From: Schistocerca nitens
Lineage: Eukaryota; Arthropoda; Insecta; Orthoptera; Acrididae
Length of the DNA: 64,000 nt
Direction: 5' to 3'
NCBI RefSeq assembly: GCF_023898315.1
Contig: NC_064622.1
Span: forward strand, 274,465,503-274,529,502
The notes under the pieces: model-generated
Told to the model about the DNA's origin: nothing
Database searches by the model: none
Seen by the model: the letters and a program-made list of their open reading frames with translations, nothing else
Shown: in pieces, positions 23,396 through 35,125 of the stretch
Position numbering within the stretch: position 1 is the first letter of the stretch
Layout: every line of letters begins with the position of its first letter
Made by a program: the position numbers and the translations under genes

Positions 23396-25442
23396 CGTCT
23401 GATTTACATACATAGCCACATCAGTTCTTTCATTAAATACATTGATAAATCTAGACAACAATCTGTTCAGTTGGTCTGTCTGTTCAGTACTCAACTCGGG
23501 CAATTTGTTAATTTTTGTTGTGATTGGTTAAATAACTCATTCACATCTGCTACTTTTTCCTCTTCTGGACACATGCTCGATCTGTAGCTTGTTACCAGCT
23601 GTATGCGAGCTCCCTCGCAATAGTTCCCATGAATATTTCTTGTCTACAGAAGTGGTATGTCAATTTCTTGTGCTTCACTATCCATTCTCAAAATACCACA
23701 TGCAAAAGCTATGTTTGCATATGTTTCTCCAAAAAACTCCAGCCATAGGATGCAATCCACAATTAATCCCTCAGCAATTAGAAGTGTGCCCTTATAGGCT
23801 CCGTTCTCCAAATACACAATTATAAGTGCCTGCCTCCTAATGAGCTTGGACTTGGAGTTTGCAGTTACTAACTGTATATACTGGAAATTTTGCTTCCTGG
23901 CTCAGTTTTTCAAACAAATTGGCTGAAACCATCTTTACTGTTTCACTTGTGTCCAGAATGATCTTTACTTCATTATTTCCAATTCTGCGCTTAATTGCTT
24001 ATACTGAAGTCAGCCTCTCCTCAACTTTACACCTTGTCTGCTTTGAGAGTAATTCATCTCTTAATAAATGCCTGTTGTTGTATTGTAGCATAGCCAAGTT
24101 ACTATCACTGCCCCTCCAATTCTTTTCAACCCTAACTCTGGAGCTGGTGCAGGCCCTTAAGCATTTTCCTGATTTTTGTTGGTATTCCTGTTTATATCTT
24201 TGCGTATTTCTGTTATTACGAGCGTGTTCTGATGCCAGTCTGTCGCATTCGCATTCAGTGGTACTCTCGTACTTGGTTCTTGTACGTTTACTTGGTTATT
24301 GTTCCAAGTTTGATTTCCACTGTCATACCTTACATAACCTGGGTGATATCTCCTGTCAGGTCTTCCCTTTCTACCCTGTTTCTTCCAATTATTTGGCCCG
24401 TAACTGTATTGTCTTTGATTATTTCCATTCATAATCACGTGGCTGCACTCCCACCTCATTTGTTGCCATGTGCTGTGTGCCGATCATTTGTCTAAAACTG
24501 CTGATATTTTTTGCGTGTTGTCTGTCCATTATTCTCTGCATGCTTTCTGTCGTCCTCTTGGATTATGTCATATGTGTCCAATGTTGACAAAAATTCTTCA
24601 GTGTCATGTCCCAGGATTGTCATGAGCTTTTTTCTGGTGGCAGAGGTTAATTTTGATTTTAATATCTGGATGATATCTTCTTCACTCATTACATTATCCT
24701 AGTATTTGGCTTTGTTGAGGTATTTTTCGAAATATTTACGCAATCCTCCAGATGTTGCTGTAAATGGTTCTGGGTTTAATACTCCTTTTTTAGCCTCTCT
24801 TGTGCACCCTGCGGCCAATTCTTTGACAGGAATGCTCGTATGAACTCTTCATACGTAGTGCACATTTTTATGGCATCAAGAAACCACATTTTGCTTTCTC
24901 CGTGTGTATATCCTGCTACATGCTGCATCTTTCGGTACTCACTCCAACCACTTGGTAAAAATGTGAGTAAAACCCCTTATGAACACCACCAGATGTATTG
25001 TCTTCTTTTCTGGACAAATTGCTTGGAATTGATCATATTTTAGTAGCTTTTCTTCACTATGTTTACTCTCTCTATGTTTGTCCCAAATTATGTGCTCATT
25101 TTCTGCCAACTTGTTGAATGTAAGCAGATCTGCTGTTACTTTCTGAGCTGGTGGTGACATTTGCCCAAGGATTATTCAATACATTTTCCTGTATGTTATT
25201 CATAGATGACACTTGACGCATCTCCTTCAACTCATCTGGCATGTATGAGAAGTCTTTTTCACAGTGTTAAGTCTATTATAATAGTAATGCATACACAAAT
25301 GACAAAAACTTAACCTAAGACACATATATTAATACTTTTTCGTTTAACTTTCAAGTTTATCTCTGTCTTGATTACTTATTGTCAAAATTCAGTAATTATT
25401 CAATGCTTATACCACTTCTAGACGTCCTGTCACATAGGGCGA

Positions 25443-25597
25443 CATTATAACCACCTCTCACATAAAAGGTAATTTTACTGACATGTAATGATTCATGAGA
25501 GGAGTCATTATTTCACCCTGAACCCATTTATTGTATGGAGATCTGTGTTGAAAATTTCCTTTCAGAGACAAAAAGTAACCTTCATGAACTGCTTTTG
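25443..25597 (-). repeat. Gypsy-type element, 5' LTR, first part (split by LINE insertion)
   Basis: Matches 19823-19996 with scattered substitutions (shared words: TCATTATTTCACCCTGAACCC, GGAGATCTGTGTTGAAAATTTCC, GAGACAAAAAGTA). The match stops at 25597, where the LINE ORF1 sequence begins. The remainder of this LTR resumes at 39399. Confidence 0.8.
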
Positions 25598-26416
25598 TTA
25601 TACCACTACAAAGCCATTGTTTCTCATGGAAATATTGAGGACAAGTTTGGTGAAGTGGAGCCTCTTAGTAAGATGCGGTTGAGCTCACTGTTAATCAAGG
25701 CTTCTTGTGCCACCCAGTCCGCAGCTCTTCATGCCTGTGATCATCTTGGCAATGTCCTGGTGTCTGTTACTCCTCACCAATCTCTGAATATGGTGCAGGG
25801 AGTGATTTTTCATTGGGACCTCGTCCTGCAAACTGATGATTAACTCCGGGCTAATCTGGAGCGGAGTGACGTTCATTTTTTTTTATGTGTGCAGAAGGGT
25901 TGCAAAGACAACCCACCAATACTGGCGCCTTCATTCTGGCTTTCGAGGGGGTACCTTCCCAGAGAAGGTCAAGGGTATGTACTACAGATGTGACGTGAAG
26001 CTGTACATCCCTCCACTCATGTGGTCCATTCGGTGCTTGCGTTTTGGGCATATGTCTTCCTACTGTACGGCGGACCTTCTACGTGGTGACTGTGGAGACC
26101 CTATCCATGAGAGAAGCCCCTGTGTTCCGCCACCTGTATGTGTCAGTAGTGCTGACCGCCACTCCCCTTGCTCGCCAGATTGCCCAGCTTACAAGAGAGA
26201 AAAGAAGATCCAAGAATACAAGTTCCTAGATCACCTGTCTTATGCTGAGGCTCGCCAAACGTATGAGAGACTGCATCCAGTGTCACTATCTTCAACTTTT
26301 GCCTATGTTACTTCATTTCCTCCTCCTGCCTCTACCTTACCCCAGCCGCCCCCCTTCCCCCCCCCCCCCCCCGTGCAGTTCCCATGGCATCCCATCCGGG
26401 AGATACTCCCCCTCCG
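25598..26416 (+). pseudogene. LINE ORF1 (gag-like), N-terminal and zinc-knuckle part
   Basis: A gag-like nucleic-acid-binding protein of the host LINE. A frameshift near 25840 separates ALHACDHLGNVLVSVTPHQSL from INSGLIWSGVT. The knuckle region carries CLRFGHMSSYC and CGDPIHERSPC, then CVSSADRHSPCSPDCPAYKREKKIQEYK. A proline-rich end includes a C-homopolymer at 26358-26373. The frame is cut at 26417 by a hAT-like insertion and continues at 35118. Confidence 0.8.
26358..26373. repeat. poly-C tract in proline-rich ORF1 coding sequence
   Basis: A homopolymer of C's within codons for proline in the LINE ORF1 remnant. It is prone to slippage. Confidence 0.9.
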
Positions 26417-26417
26417 T
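26410..26417 (+). repeat. left 8-bp target-site duplication of hAT-like element
   Basis: CCCTCCGT, matching CCCTCCCT at 35118-35125 in seven of eight positions. Confidence 0.75.
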
Positions 26418-26448
26418 CAGTGGCGGATATAGAAGAACCTCAAGGTGG

Positions 26449-29319
26449 TTAGATGGCCTTGGGCAAGTACAGAAAGGCCAACATCCTCAAAGGGTGCGGG
26501 GCAAAGTCAGGACTTGTGGGGACCAAGCAGCAATTGGTACTGTAATTGTAAATTGTCGAAGTTGCATTGGTCAAGTACTGGAACTTCAAGCGCTGACAGA
26601 AAGCACCGAAGCTGAAATCGTTATAGGTGCGGAAAGCTGGCTGAAGCCAGAGATAAATTCTGCCGAAATTTTTACAAAGGCACAGACGGTGTTTAGAAAG
26701 GATAGATTGCATGCAACCGGTGGTGACGTGTTTGTCGCTGTTATTAGTAGTTGATCCTGTAGTGAAATAGAAGTGGATAGTTCCAGTGAATTAGTATGGG
26801 TGGAGGCTACACTCGACAACCGTGCTAGGTTAATAATTGGCTCCGTTTACCGACCTCCCGACTCAGCAGCATTAGTGGCAGAACAACTGAGAGAAAATCT
26901 GGAATACATTTCACATAAATTTTCTCAGCATGTTATAGTCTTGGGTGGAGATTTCAGTTTACCAGATATAAACTGGGACACCCAGATGTTTAGGACGGGT
27001 GGTAGGGACAGAGCATCGAGTGACATTATACTGAGTGCACTATCCGAAAATTACCTCTAGCAATTAAACAGAGAACCGACTCATGGAGATAACATCTTGG
27101 ACCTACTGATAACAAACAGACCCAAAATTTTCGACTCTGTAAGTACAGAACAGGGAATCAGTGATCATAAGGCCATTCCAGTATCCCTGAATATGGAAGT
27201 AAATAGGAATATAAAAAAAGGGAGTACGGTTTATCTGTTTAGCAAGAGCAATAGAAGGCAGATTTCAGACTACCTAACAGATCAAAATGAAAATTTCTGT
27301 TCCGACACTGAAAATGTTGAGTGTTTATGGAAAAAGTTCAAGGCAATCGTAAAATGCGTTTTAGACAGGTACGTGCCAAGTAAAACTGTGAGGGACGGGA
27401 AAAACCTACCGTGGTTCAACAACAAAATTAGGAAACTACTGCAAAAGCAAAGAGAGCTTCACTGCAAGTTTAAACACAGCCAAAACCTCTCAGACAAACA
27501 GAAGATAAATGATGTCAAAGTTAGTGTAAGGAGGGCTATGCATGAAGCGTTCAGTGAATTCGAAAGTAAAATTCTATGTACCGACTTGACAGAAAATCCC
27601 AGGAAGTTCTGGTCTTATGTTAAATCAGTAAGTGGCTCGAGACAGCATATCCAGACACTGGGATGATGATGGCATTGAAATAGAGGATGACGCGCGTAAA
27701 GCTGAAATACTAAACACCCTTTTTCCAAAGCTGTTTCACAGAGGAAGACCACACTGTAGTTCCTTCTCTAAATCCTCGCACAAACTAAAAAATGTCTGAC
27801 GTCAAAATAAGTGTCCAAGGAATAGAAAAGCAACTGAAATCACACAACAAAGGGAAGTCCACTGGACCTGACAGGATACCAATTCGATTCTACACAGAGT
27901 ATGCGAAAGAACTTGCCCCCCTTCCAACAGCTGTTTACCGCAAGTCTCTAGAGGAACGGAAGGTTCCAAATGATTGGAAAAGAGCCCCAGCCTTCAAGAA
28001 GGGTCGTCGAGCAGATGCGCAAAACTATAGACCTATATCTCTGATGTCGATCTGTTGTAGAATTTTAGAACTTGTTTTTTGCTGGAGTATCATGTCGTTT
28101 CTGGAAACCCAGAATCTACTCTGTAGGAATCAACATGGATTCCGAAAAACAGCGATCGTGTGAGACCCAACTCGCTTTATTTGTTCATGAGACCCAGAAA
28201 ATATTCGATACAGACTCCCAGGTAGATGCCATTTTCCTTTACTTCCGGAAGGTGTTCGATACAGTTCCGCACTGTCTGTCGTCTGATAAACAAAGTAAGA
28301 GCCTACGGAATATCGGACCAGCTGTGTGGCTGGATTAAAGAGTTTTTAGCAAACAAAACACAGCATGTTGTTCTCAATGGAGAGACGTCTACAGACGTTA
28401 AAGTAACCTCTGGCGTGCCACAGGGGAGTGTTATGGGATCATTGCTTTTCACAATATATATAAATGACCTAGTAGATAGTGTTGGAAGTTCCATGCGGCT
28501 TTTTGCGGATGATGCTGTAGTATACAGAGAAGTTGCAGCATTAGAAAATTGCAGCGAAATGCAGGAAGATCTGCAGCGGATATGCACTTGGCGCAGGGAG
28601 TGGCAACTGACCCTTAACATAGACAAATGTAATGTATTGCGAATACATAGAAAGAAGGATCCTTTATTGTATGATTATATGATAGCGGAACAAACACTAG
28701 TAGCACTTATTTCTGTAAAATGTGTGGGAGTGTGCGTACGGAACGATTTGAAGTGGAATGATCATATAAAATTAATTGTTGGTAAGGTGGGTGCCAGGTT
28801 GAGATTCATTGGGAGAGTCCTTAGAAAATGTAGTCCATCAACAAAGGAGGTGGCCTACAAAACACTCGTTCGACCTATACTTGAGTATTGCTCATCAGTG
28901 TGGGATCCATACCAGGTCGGGCTGACAGAGGAGATAGAGAAGATCCAAAGAAGAGCGGCACGTTTCGTCACAGGGTTATTTGGTAAGCGTGATAGCGTTA
29001 CGGAGATGTTTAGCAAACTCAAGTGGCAGACTCTGCAAGAGAGGCGCTCTTCATCGCGGTGTAGCTTGCTGTTCAGGTTTCGAGAGGGTTCATTTCTGGA
29101 TGAAGTATCGAATATATTGCTTCCCCCTACTCATACCTTCCGAGGAGATCATGAATGTAAAATTAGAGAGACTCAAGCACGCCTGGAGGTTTTCTGGCAG
29201 TCGTTCTTCCCGCAAACCATACGCGACTGGAACAAGAAAGGGAGGTAATGACAGTGGCACGTCAAGTGCCCTCCGCCACACACCGTTGGGTGGCTTGCGT
29301 AGTATAAATGTAGATGTAG
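26449..29319 (+). mobile_element. non-LTR retrotransposon copy B (same family as copy A), defective
   Basis: Begins TTAGATGGCCTTGGGC, the same 5' point as copy A, and ends with a short GTAGATGTAG tail. Order: endonuclease start (26461-26754), a stop (AGTAGTTGATCC), endonuclease (26773-27060, GGDFSLPDINWD), a stop CTCTAGCAA where copy C has CTCGAG, linker (27097-27666), RT fingers (27792-28163) and RT palm to C-terminus (28226-29248, with FADDAVVY). It shares with copy A an added C near 27716, a 9-base deletion near 27988 (KRAPAFKK versus KRAQVVPVFKK in copy C), the Asp-to-Tyr change in RT motif A near 28243 and a TGTC duplication near 28277. Private lesions near 27660 add further breaks. It is inserted in the hAT-like element. 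Confidence 0.92.
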
Positions 29320-32300
29320 GGGGCACTAAAGATATCTTGAGCTACCTTTTCTTTTACCGTAATAAAAAATAATCAAGTCACATGCAAAATTTAAGAAAGT
29401 TTTATTCAAACTGATTATACACATGTACAAAGCCAAATACCATCTTATGATATAAAAAAGTAGCAGTTGCGTTTCTCTTCCTTAAAAGATGAATTCTATG
29501 TGCCTATTCTTCCTGCCAAATTGGTTAATTACATTGCCAATAGGACAAGACTTCTGGCATAAGAAGTCACCCCATTATGCCAACGGTCTTGTCAAAGAGG
29601 GCGGAGGAGCAGACAGAGGTTCAGGGCACCCTCTTGTCCTAGGGGTGGGAAACTGCCCCTAAAGGCGGAAGAATCAGCAATGATTAACGGCATGAGGATA
29701 CAGAAGGCAATGGAAACCACTGCATTAAAGACACGTAATGTGTGTCCACAGGACATGTGGTCTGTAATTGAAGAAGTGTCATGATGATCTCTCCATTGGC
29801 AAAGGATTCCAAAATGGTCCCCCATTTGGATCTCTGGGAAGGGACTGCCAAGGGGGAGGTTACCATGAGAAAAAGAGTTGGGTCTTGGAATGTCAGAAGC
29901 TTGAATGTTGTAGGGAAACTAGAAAATCTGAAAAAGGGAATGCAAAGGCTCAATCTACATTTAGTAGGGGTCAGTGAAGTGAAGTGGGAAGAAGAGAAGG
30001 ATTTCTGGTCAGATGAGTATAGGGTAACATCAACAGCTGCACGAAATGGTATAGCTGGAGTAGGATTCATTATGAATAGGAAGGTAGGGCAGAGTGTGTG
30101 TTACTGTGAACAGTTCAGTGACAGGGTTGTTTTTATCAGAATTGACAGCAAATCAACACTTACAGTGATAGTTCAGGTATACATGCCGATGTCGCAAGCT
30201 GAATTTGAAGAGATAGAGAAAGTGTATGAGGATACTGAAAGGGTAATACAGTATGTAAAGGGGGATGAAAATCTAATAATCATGGGGGACTGGAATGCAT
30301 TTTTGCGGAAGGAGTCGAAGAAAAGGTTACAGTAGAATAAGGGCTTGGGACAAGGTATGAGAGAGAAGAAAGACTAATTGAGTTCTGTAACAAGTTTCAG
30401 CTACTAATAGCGAATACTCTGTTCAAGAATCACAAGAGGAGGAGGTATATTTGGAAAAGGCCGGGTGATACGGGAATATTTCACTTAAATTATATCCTGG
30501 TCAGACAAAGATTCCGAAATCAGATACTGGATTGTAAGGCATACCCAGGAGCAGTTATAGACTCAGATCACAATATAGTAGCGATGAAGAGTAGGCTGAA
30601 ATTTAAGACATTAGTCGGAAAGAATCAATACGCAAAGAAGTGGGATACAGGAGTGTTAAGGAATGATGAGGTGTGGTTGAACTTCTCTAAGGCTATAGAT
30701 ACAGCAATAAGGAATATCTCAGTAGGCAGTTAAGTTGAGGAGAGGAATGGACATCTCTTTAAAAAAAAAGGGGGGGGGGGGCGCATCACAGAAGTTGGGA
30801 CGGAAAACGTAGGTACAAAGAAGGCAACTGTGGAGAAACCATGTGTAACAGAAGAAATACTTCAACTGATTGATGAAAGGAGGAAATACAAAAAAATTCC
30901 ATAAAACTCAGGAATAGAGAAATACAAATATCTGAGGAATGAAATAAATAGGAAGTGCAGGGAAGCTAAGACGAAATGGTTGCAGGAAAAATGTGAAGAC
31001 ATTGAAAAAGGAATGATTGTCAGGAGGACAGACTAAGTATTCAGCAAAGTCAAAACAACCTTCAGTGACATTAAAAGCAAGGGTGATAACATTGAGAGTG
31101 CAATGAGAATTCCACTGTTAAATGCAGAGGAGAGACTGGATAGATGGAAAGAATACATTGAAAGCCTCTATATGGAGGAAGATTTGTCTGATGTGATAGA
31201 AGAAGAAACAGGAGTAAATTTAGAAGAGATAGGGGATCCAGTATTAGAATCAGAATTTAAAAGATCTTTGGAGGACTTCAGATCAAATAAGGCAGAAGGG
31301 ATAGATAACATTCCATCAGAATTTATAAAACCATTGGGGGAAGTGGCAACAAAACAACTATTCACTTTGGTGTGTAGAAGGTATGAGTCTGGCGACATAC
31401 CGTCTGACTTTTGGAAAAGTATCATCCACACAATTCTGAAGATGGCAAGAGCTGACAAGTGCAAGAATTATCGCACAGTCAGCTTAACAGCTCATGCATC
31501 CAAGTTGCTTACAAGAATAATATACAGAAGAATGGAAAAGAAAATTGAGGATTCGCTAGATGATGATCAGTTTGGCTTTAGGAAAGGTAAAGGCACGAGA
31601 GAGGCAATTCTGATGTTACGGGTAATAATGGAAGCAAGACTAAAGAAAAATAAAGACACATTCATAGGATTTGTTGATCTGGAAAAAGCATTCGACAGTG
31701 GAAAATGGTGCAAGATGTTCGAAATTCTGAAAACAGTAGGGGTAAGCTATAGGGAGATACGGGTCATATACAATATGTACAACAGCCAAGAGGGAATAGT
31801 AAGAGTCGACAACCAAGAACGAAGTGCTCGTATTAAAAAGGGTGTAAGACAAGGATGTAGCCTTTCGCGCCTACTGTTCACTCTGTATGTCGAGGAAGCA
31901 ATGATGGAAATAAAAGAAAGGTTCAGGAGTGGAATTAAAATTCAAGGTGAAAGGATATCAATAATATGATTTGCTGATGACATTGCTATCCTGAATGAAA
32001 GTGAAGAAGAATTACATGATCTGCTGAACAGAATGAACAGTCTAATGAGTACAGGATGTGGATTGAGAGTAAATCAAAGAAAAGCAAAGGTAATGAGAAG
32101 TAGTAGAAATGAGAACAGTGAGAAACTTAACATCAGGGTTGATGGTCACGAAGTAGAACAAGTTAAGGAATTCTGCTACCTAGGGAGCAAAATAACCAAT
32201 GACAGATGGAGCAAGGAGGACATCAAAAGCAGACTAGCAATGGCAAAAAGGGCATTCCTGGCCAAGAGGAGTCAACTAATAATAAATATCGGCCTTAATT

Positions 32301-32335
32301 TGAGGAAAAAATTTCTGAGAATGTACATCTGGAGT

Positions 32336-34410
32336 GTTGTTGTTGTGGTCTTCAGTCCTGAGACTGGTTTGATGCAGCTCACCATGCTAATCTATCCTGT
32401 GCAAGCTTCTTCATCTCCCAGTACCTACTGCAACGTACATCCTTCTGAATCTGCTTAGTGTATTCATCTCTTGGTCTCCCTCTACGATTTTTACCCTCCA
32501 CGCTGCCCTCCAATATTAAATTGGTGATCCCTTGATGCCTCAGAACATGTCCTACTAACCGATCCCTTCTTCTAGTCAAGTTGTGCCACAAACTTCTCTC
32601 CTCCCCAATCCTATCCAATACTTCCTCATTAGTTATGTGATCTACCCATCTAATCTTCAGCATTCTTCTGTAGCACCACATTTCGAAAGCTTCTATTCTC
32701 TTCTTGTCCAAACTATTTATCGTCCATGTTTCACTTCCGTACATGGCTACACTCCATACAAATACTTTCAGAAACAACTTCCTGACACTTAAACCTATAC
32801 TCGATCTTAACAAATTTCTCTTCTTCAGAAATGCTTTCCTTGCCATTGCCAGTCTACATTTTATATCCTCTCTACTTCGACCATAATCAGTTATTTTGCT
32901 CCCCAAATAGCAAAACTCCTTTACTACTTTAAGTGTCTCATTTCGTAATCTAATTCCCTCAGCATCACCCGACTTAATTCGATTACATTCCATTATCCTT
33001 GTTTTGCTTTTGTTGATGTTCATCTTATATCCTGCTCTTCCAAGTCCTTTGCTGTCTCTGACAGAATTACAATGTCATCGGCGAACCTCAAAGTTTTTAT
33101 TTCTTCTCCATGGATTTTAACACCTACTTCGAATTTTTCTTTTGTTTCCTTTCCTGCTTGCTCAATATAGAGATTGAATAACATCGGGGAGAGGCTACAA
33201 CCCTGTCTCACTCCCTTCCCAACCACTGCTTCCCTTTCATGTCCCTCAACTCTTATAACTGCCATCTGGTTTCTGTACAAATTGTAAATAGCTTTTCGTT
33301 CCCTGTATTTTACCCCTGCCACCTTCAGAATTTGAAAGAGAGTATTCCAGTCAACATTGTCAAAAGCTTTCTCTAAGTCTACAAATGCTAGAGACATAGG
33401 TTTGCCTTTCCTTAATCTAGCTTGTAAGATAAGTCGTAGGGTCAGTATTGCCTCACGTGTTCCAATATTTCTATGGAATCCAAACTGATCTTACCCGAGG
33501 TTGGCTTCTACTAGATTTTCCATTCGTCTGTAAAGAATTCGCGTTAGTATTTTGCAGCCGTGACTTATTAAACTGAAGTTCGGTAATTTTCACATCTGTC
33601 AACACCTGCTTTCTTTGGGATTGGAGTTATTATATTCTAGTCTGAGGGTATTTCGCCTGTCTCATACATCTTGCTCACCAGATGGTAGAGTTTTGTTAGG
33701 CCTCGCTCTCCCAAGGCCGCTAGTAGTTCTAATGGAATGTTGTCTACTCCCAGGGCCTTGTATCGACTCAGGTCTTTCAGTGCTCTGTCAAACTCTTCAC
33801 GCAGTATCATATCTCCCATTTCATCTTCATCTACATCCTCTTCCATTTCCATAATATTGTCCTCAAGTACATCGCCCTTGTATAGGCCCTCTATATACTC
33901 CTTCCACCTTTCTGCTTTCCCTTCTTTGCTTAGAACTGGGTTTCCATCTGAGCTCTTGATATTCATACAAGTGGTTCTCTTTTCTCCAAAGGTCTCTTTA
34001 ATTTTCCTGTAGGCTGTATCTATCTTACCCCTAGTGAGATAAGCCTCTACATCCTTACATTTGTCCTCTAGCCATCTCTGCTTAGCCATTTTGCACTTCC
34101 TGTTGATCTCATTTTTGAGACGTTTGTATTCCTTTTTGCCTGCTTCATTTACGGCATTTTTATATTTTCTCCTTTCATCAATTAAATTCAATATTTCTTC
34201 TGATACCCAAGGATTTCTACTAGCCCTCGTCTTTTTACCTACTTGATCTTCTGCTGCCTTCACTACATCATCCCTCAAAGCTACCCATTCTTCTTCTACT
34301 GTATTTCTTTCCCCCATTCTTGTGAATTGTTCCCTTATGCTCTCCCTGAAACTCTGTACAACCTCTGGTTTAGTCAGTTTATCCAGGTGCCATCGCCTTA
34401 AATTCCCACC
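32336..34410 (-). mobile_element. RTE-type LINE, 5' truncated, inserted antisense in another RTE-type LINE
   Basis: On the minus strand the RT region reads from 34317 (linker, EEWVALRDDVVKAAEDQVGKK) down to about 33637 (KALGVDNIPLELLAALGE). After a gap with stops come 33397-33020 (AFVDLEKAFDNVDW, VRQGCSLSPMLFNLY, FADDIVILSE) and 33023-32379 (VVKEFCYLGSKITDYGRS, YGSETWTINSLDKKR, RRMLKIRWVDHITNEEVL, GRPRDEYTKQIQKDV). The 3' tail is AAC-rich (GTTGTTGTTGT on +) at 32336-32346. The short word GGAGT occurs on both sides (32331-32335 and 34412-34416), a possible target duplication. The endonuclease is missing. It has a few frame breaks but otherwise looks younger than its host element. Confidence 0.88.
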
Positions 34411-34828
34411 AGGAGTACAGCATTGTTTAGTAGTGAAACATGGACTGTGGGAAACAGAAGAGAATTCGAAGCATTTGAGGTGTGGTGCTACAGACGAATG
34501 TTGAAAATTAGGTGGACTGATAAGGTAAGGAATGAGGAGGTTCTGCGCAGAATTGGAGAGGAAAGGAATATGTGGAAAACGCTGTTAAGGAGAAGGGACA
34601 GGATGATAAGTCATCTGTTAAGACATCAGAGAATGACTTCCATGGTACTAGAGTGAGCTGTAGAGTGCAAAAACTGTAGAGGGAGACAAAGACTGGAATA
34701 CATCCAGCAAATAATTGAGGATGTAGAGGTTTGCAAGTGCTACTCTGAGATGAAGTTAGCACAGGAGAGGAATTCGTGGCAGGCCCCATCAAACCAGTCA
34801 GAAGACTGATTTAAAAAAAAAATAAAAA

Positions 34829-34830
<2 letters not shown>

Positions 34831-34874
<44 letters not shown>
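34831..34874. repeat. (AC)n microsatellite at LINE 3' end
   Basis: Twenty-two AC units directly after the A-rich tail of the RTE-type LINE. It is probably seeded by the element's 3' terminus. Confidence 0.95.
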
Positions 34875-34878
<4 letters not shown>

Positions 34879-35117
34879 AGAATCAGTGTCAGGGTGAGGG
34901 CGCCAGACAGAAATGAATAAAATACGATGACATGGACGCGCATGCTACATAGGAAAGTACAACTACTTGATAACTCGATTCACTCGAAGTCTACTGACAA
35001 AAGAAACAAACGAATAGCGTGCGGGCTGACTGGTGGGGGCGATGCAGGTGACAATGCAGGTGGCCCTCTAAGGGGGGTGGGCGTGTCCCGCACACCCCTC
35101 ATATGGATCTGCCACTG

Positions 35118-35125
35118 CCCTCCCT
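35118..35125 (+). repeat. right 8-bp target-site duplication of hAT-like element
   Basis: CCCTCCCT, partner of 26410-26417. It also marks where the interrupted ORF1 of the host LINE resumes. Confidence 0.75.

Larger units (their letters stand above)
20766..25442 (-). mobile_element. Gypsy-type LTR retrotransposon internal region, degenerate
   Basis: Minus-strand order from right to left is gag, protease, RT edge, RNase H, integrase. Gag fragments lie at 25160-24939, 24689-24492 (EEDIIQILKSKLTSATRKKL) and 24459-24157 (basic, Asn/Gln-rich). A protease-like block near 24000-23840 has ILDTSET where the active-site DTG/DSG is expected. The approach to RT is at 23503-23390 (LPELSTEQTDQLNRLLS). The RT palm is absent, and a fold-back element fragment sits in its place. 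RNase H runs 23190-22786 (TTTEKEALAIIWAL, DNLIADALSRMPEG). Integrase runs 22418-21798, with the first core Asp position reading Ala-Val (SAAVCGPL), then ISDNTSTF and NPEESPVERIFKEL. Many frameshifts make it non-functional. Bases 20766-21797 show no recognisable env or other ORF. Confidence 0.85.
29500..34874 (+). mobile_element. RTE/BovB-like LINE, interrupted by an antisense LINE
   Basis: Endonuclease is at 29868-30335 (SWNVRSLNVV, LVGVSEVKWEEE, NLIIMGDWNAF) and, after a stop, DSDHNIVAM near 30560. RT is at 31103-31969 (AEGIDNIPSEFIKPLG, DDDQFGFRKGKGTREAIL, FVDLEKAFDSGKW, VRQGCSLSRLLFTLY), then FADDIAILNESEEEL after a stop at 31966. The C-terminal region reaches YIWSV at 32335, breaks, and resumes at about 34417 with FSSETWTVGNRREFEAFEVWCYRRMLKIRW (split by the insertion at 32336-34410). 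It ends at SNQSED near 34809, followed by an A-run and (AC)n at 34831-34874. A frame-breaking A9G11 homopolymer lies at 30762-30781. The 5' boundary is approximate. Confidence 0.85.
26418..35117. mobile_element. hAT-like non-autonomous DNA transposon with 8-bp target duplication, filled by LINEs
   Basis: The left end CAGTGGCGGAT at 26418 and the right end ATCTGCCACTG at 35107-35117 are inverted copies with one mismatch. The flanks are CCCTCCGT (26410-26417) and CCCTCCCT (35118-35125), an 8-bp duplication with one mismatch, as hAT transposases make. Removing the element joins the two halves of the surrounding LINE's ORF1 in frame. The element's own DNA is only 26418-26448, about 29320-29550 and about 34875-35117. 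No transposase is visible in it, so it was a short passenger form before LINEs inserted. Confidence 0.8.

Noticed and set aside
25836-26754. Gene fusing zinc-knuckle protein to an endonuclease
   Set aside because: The frames cross the hAT-like end at 26418 and LINE copy B start at 26449; separate elements.
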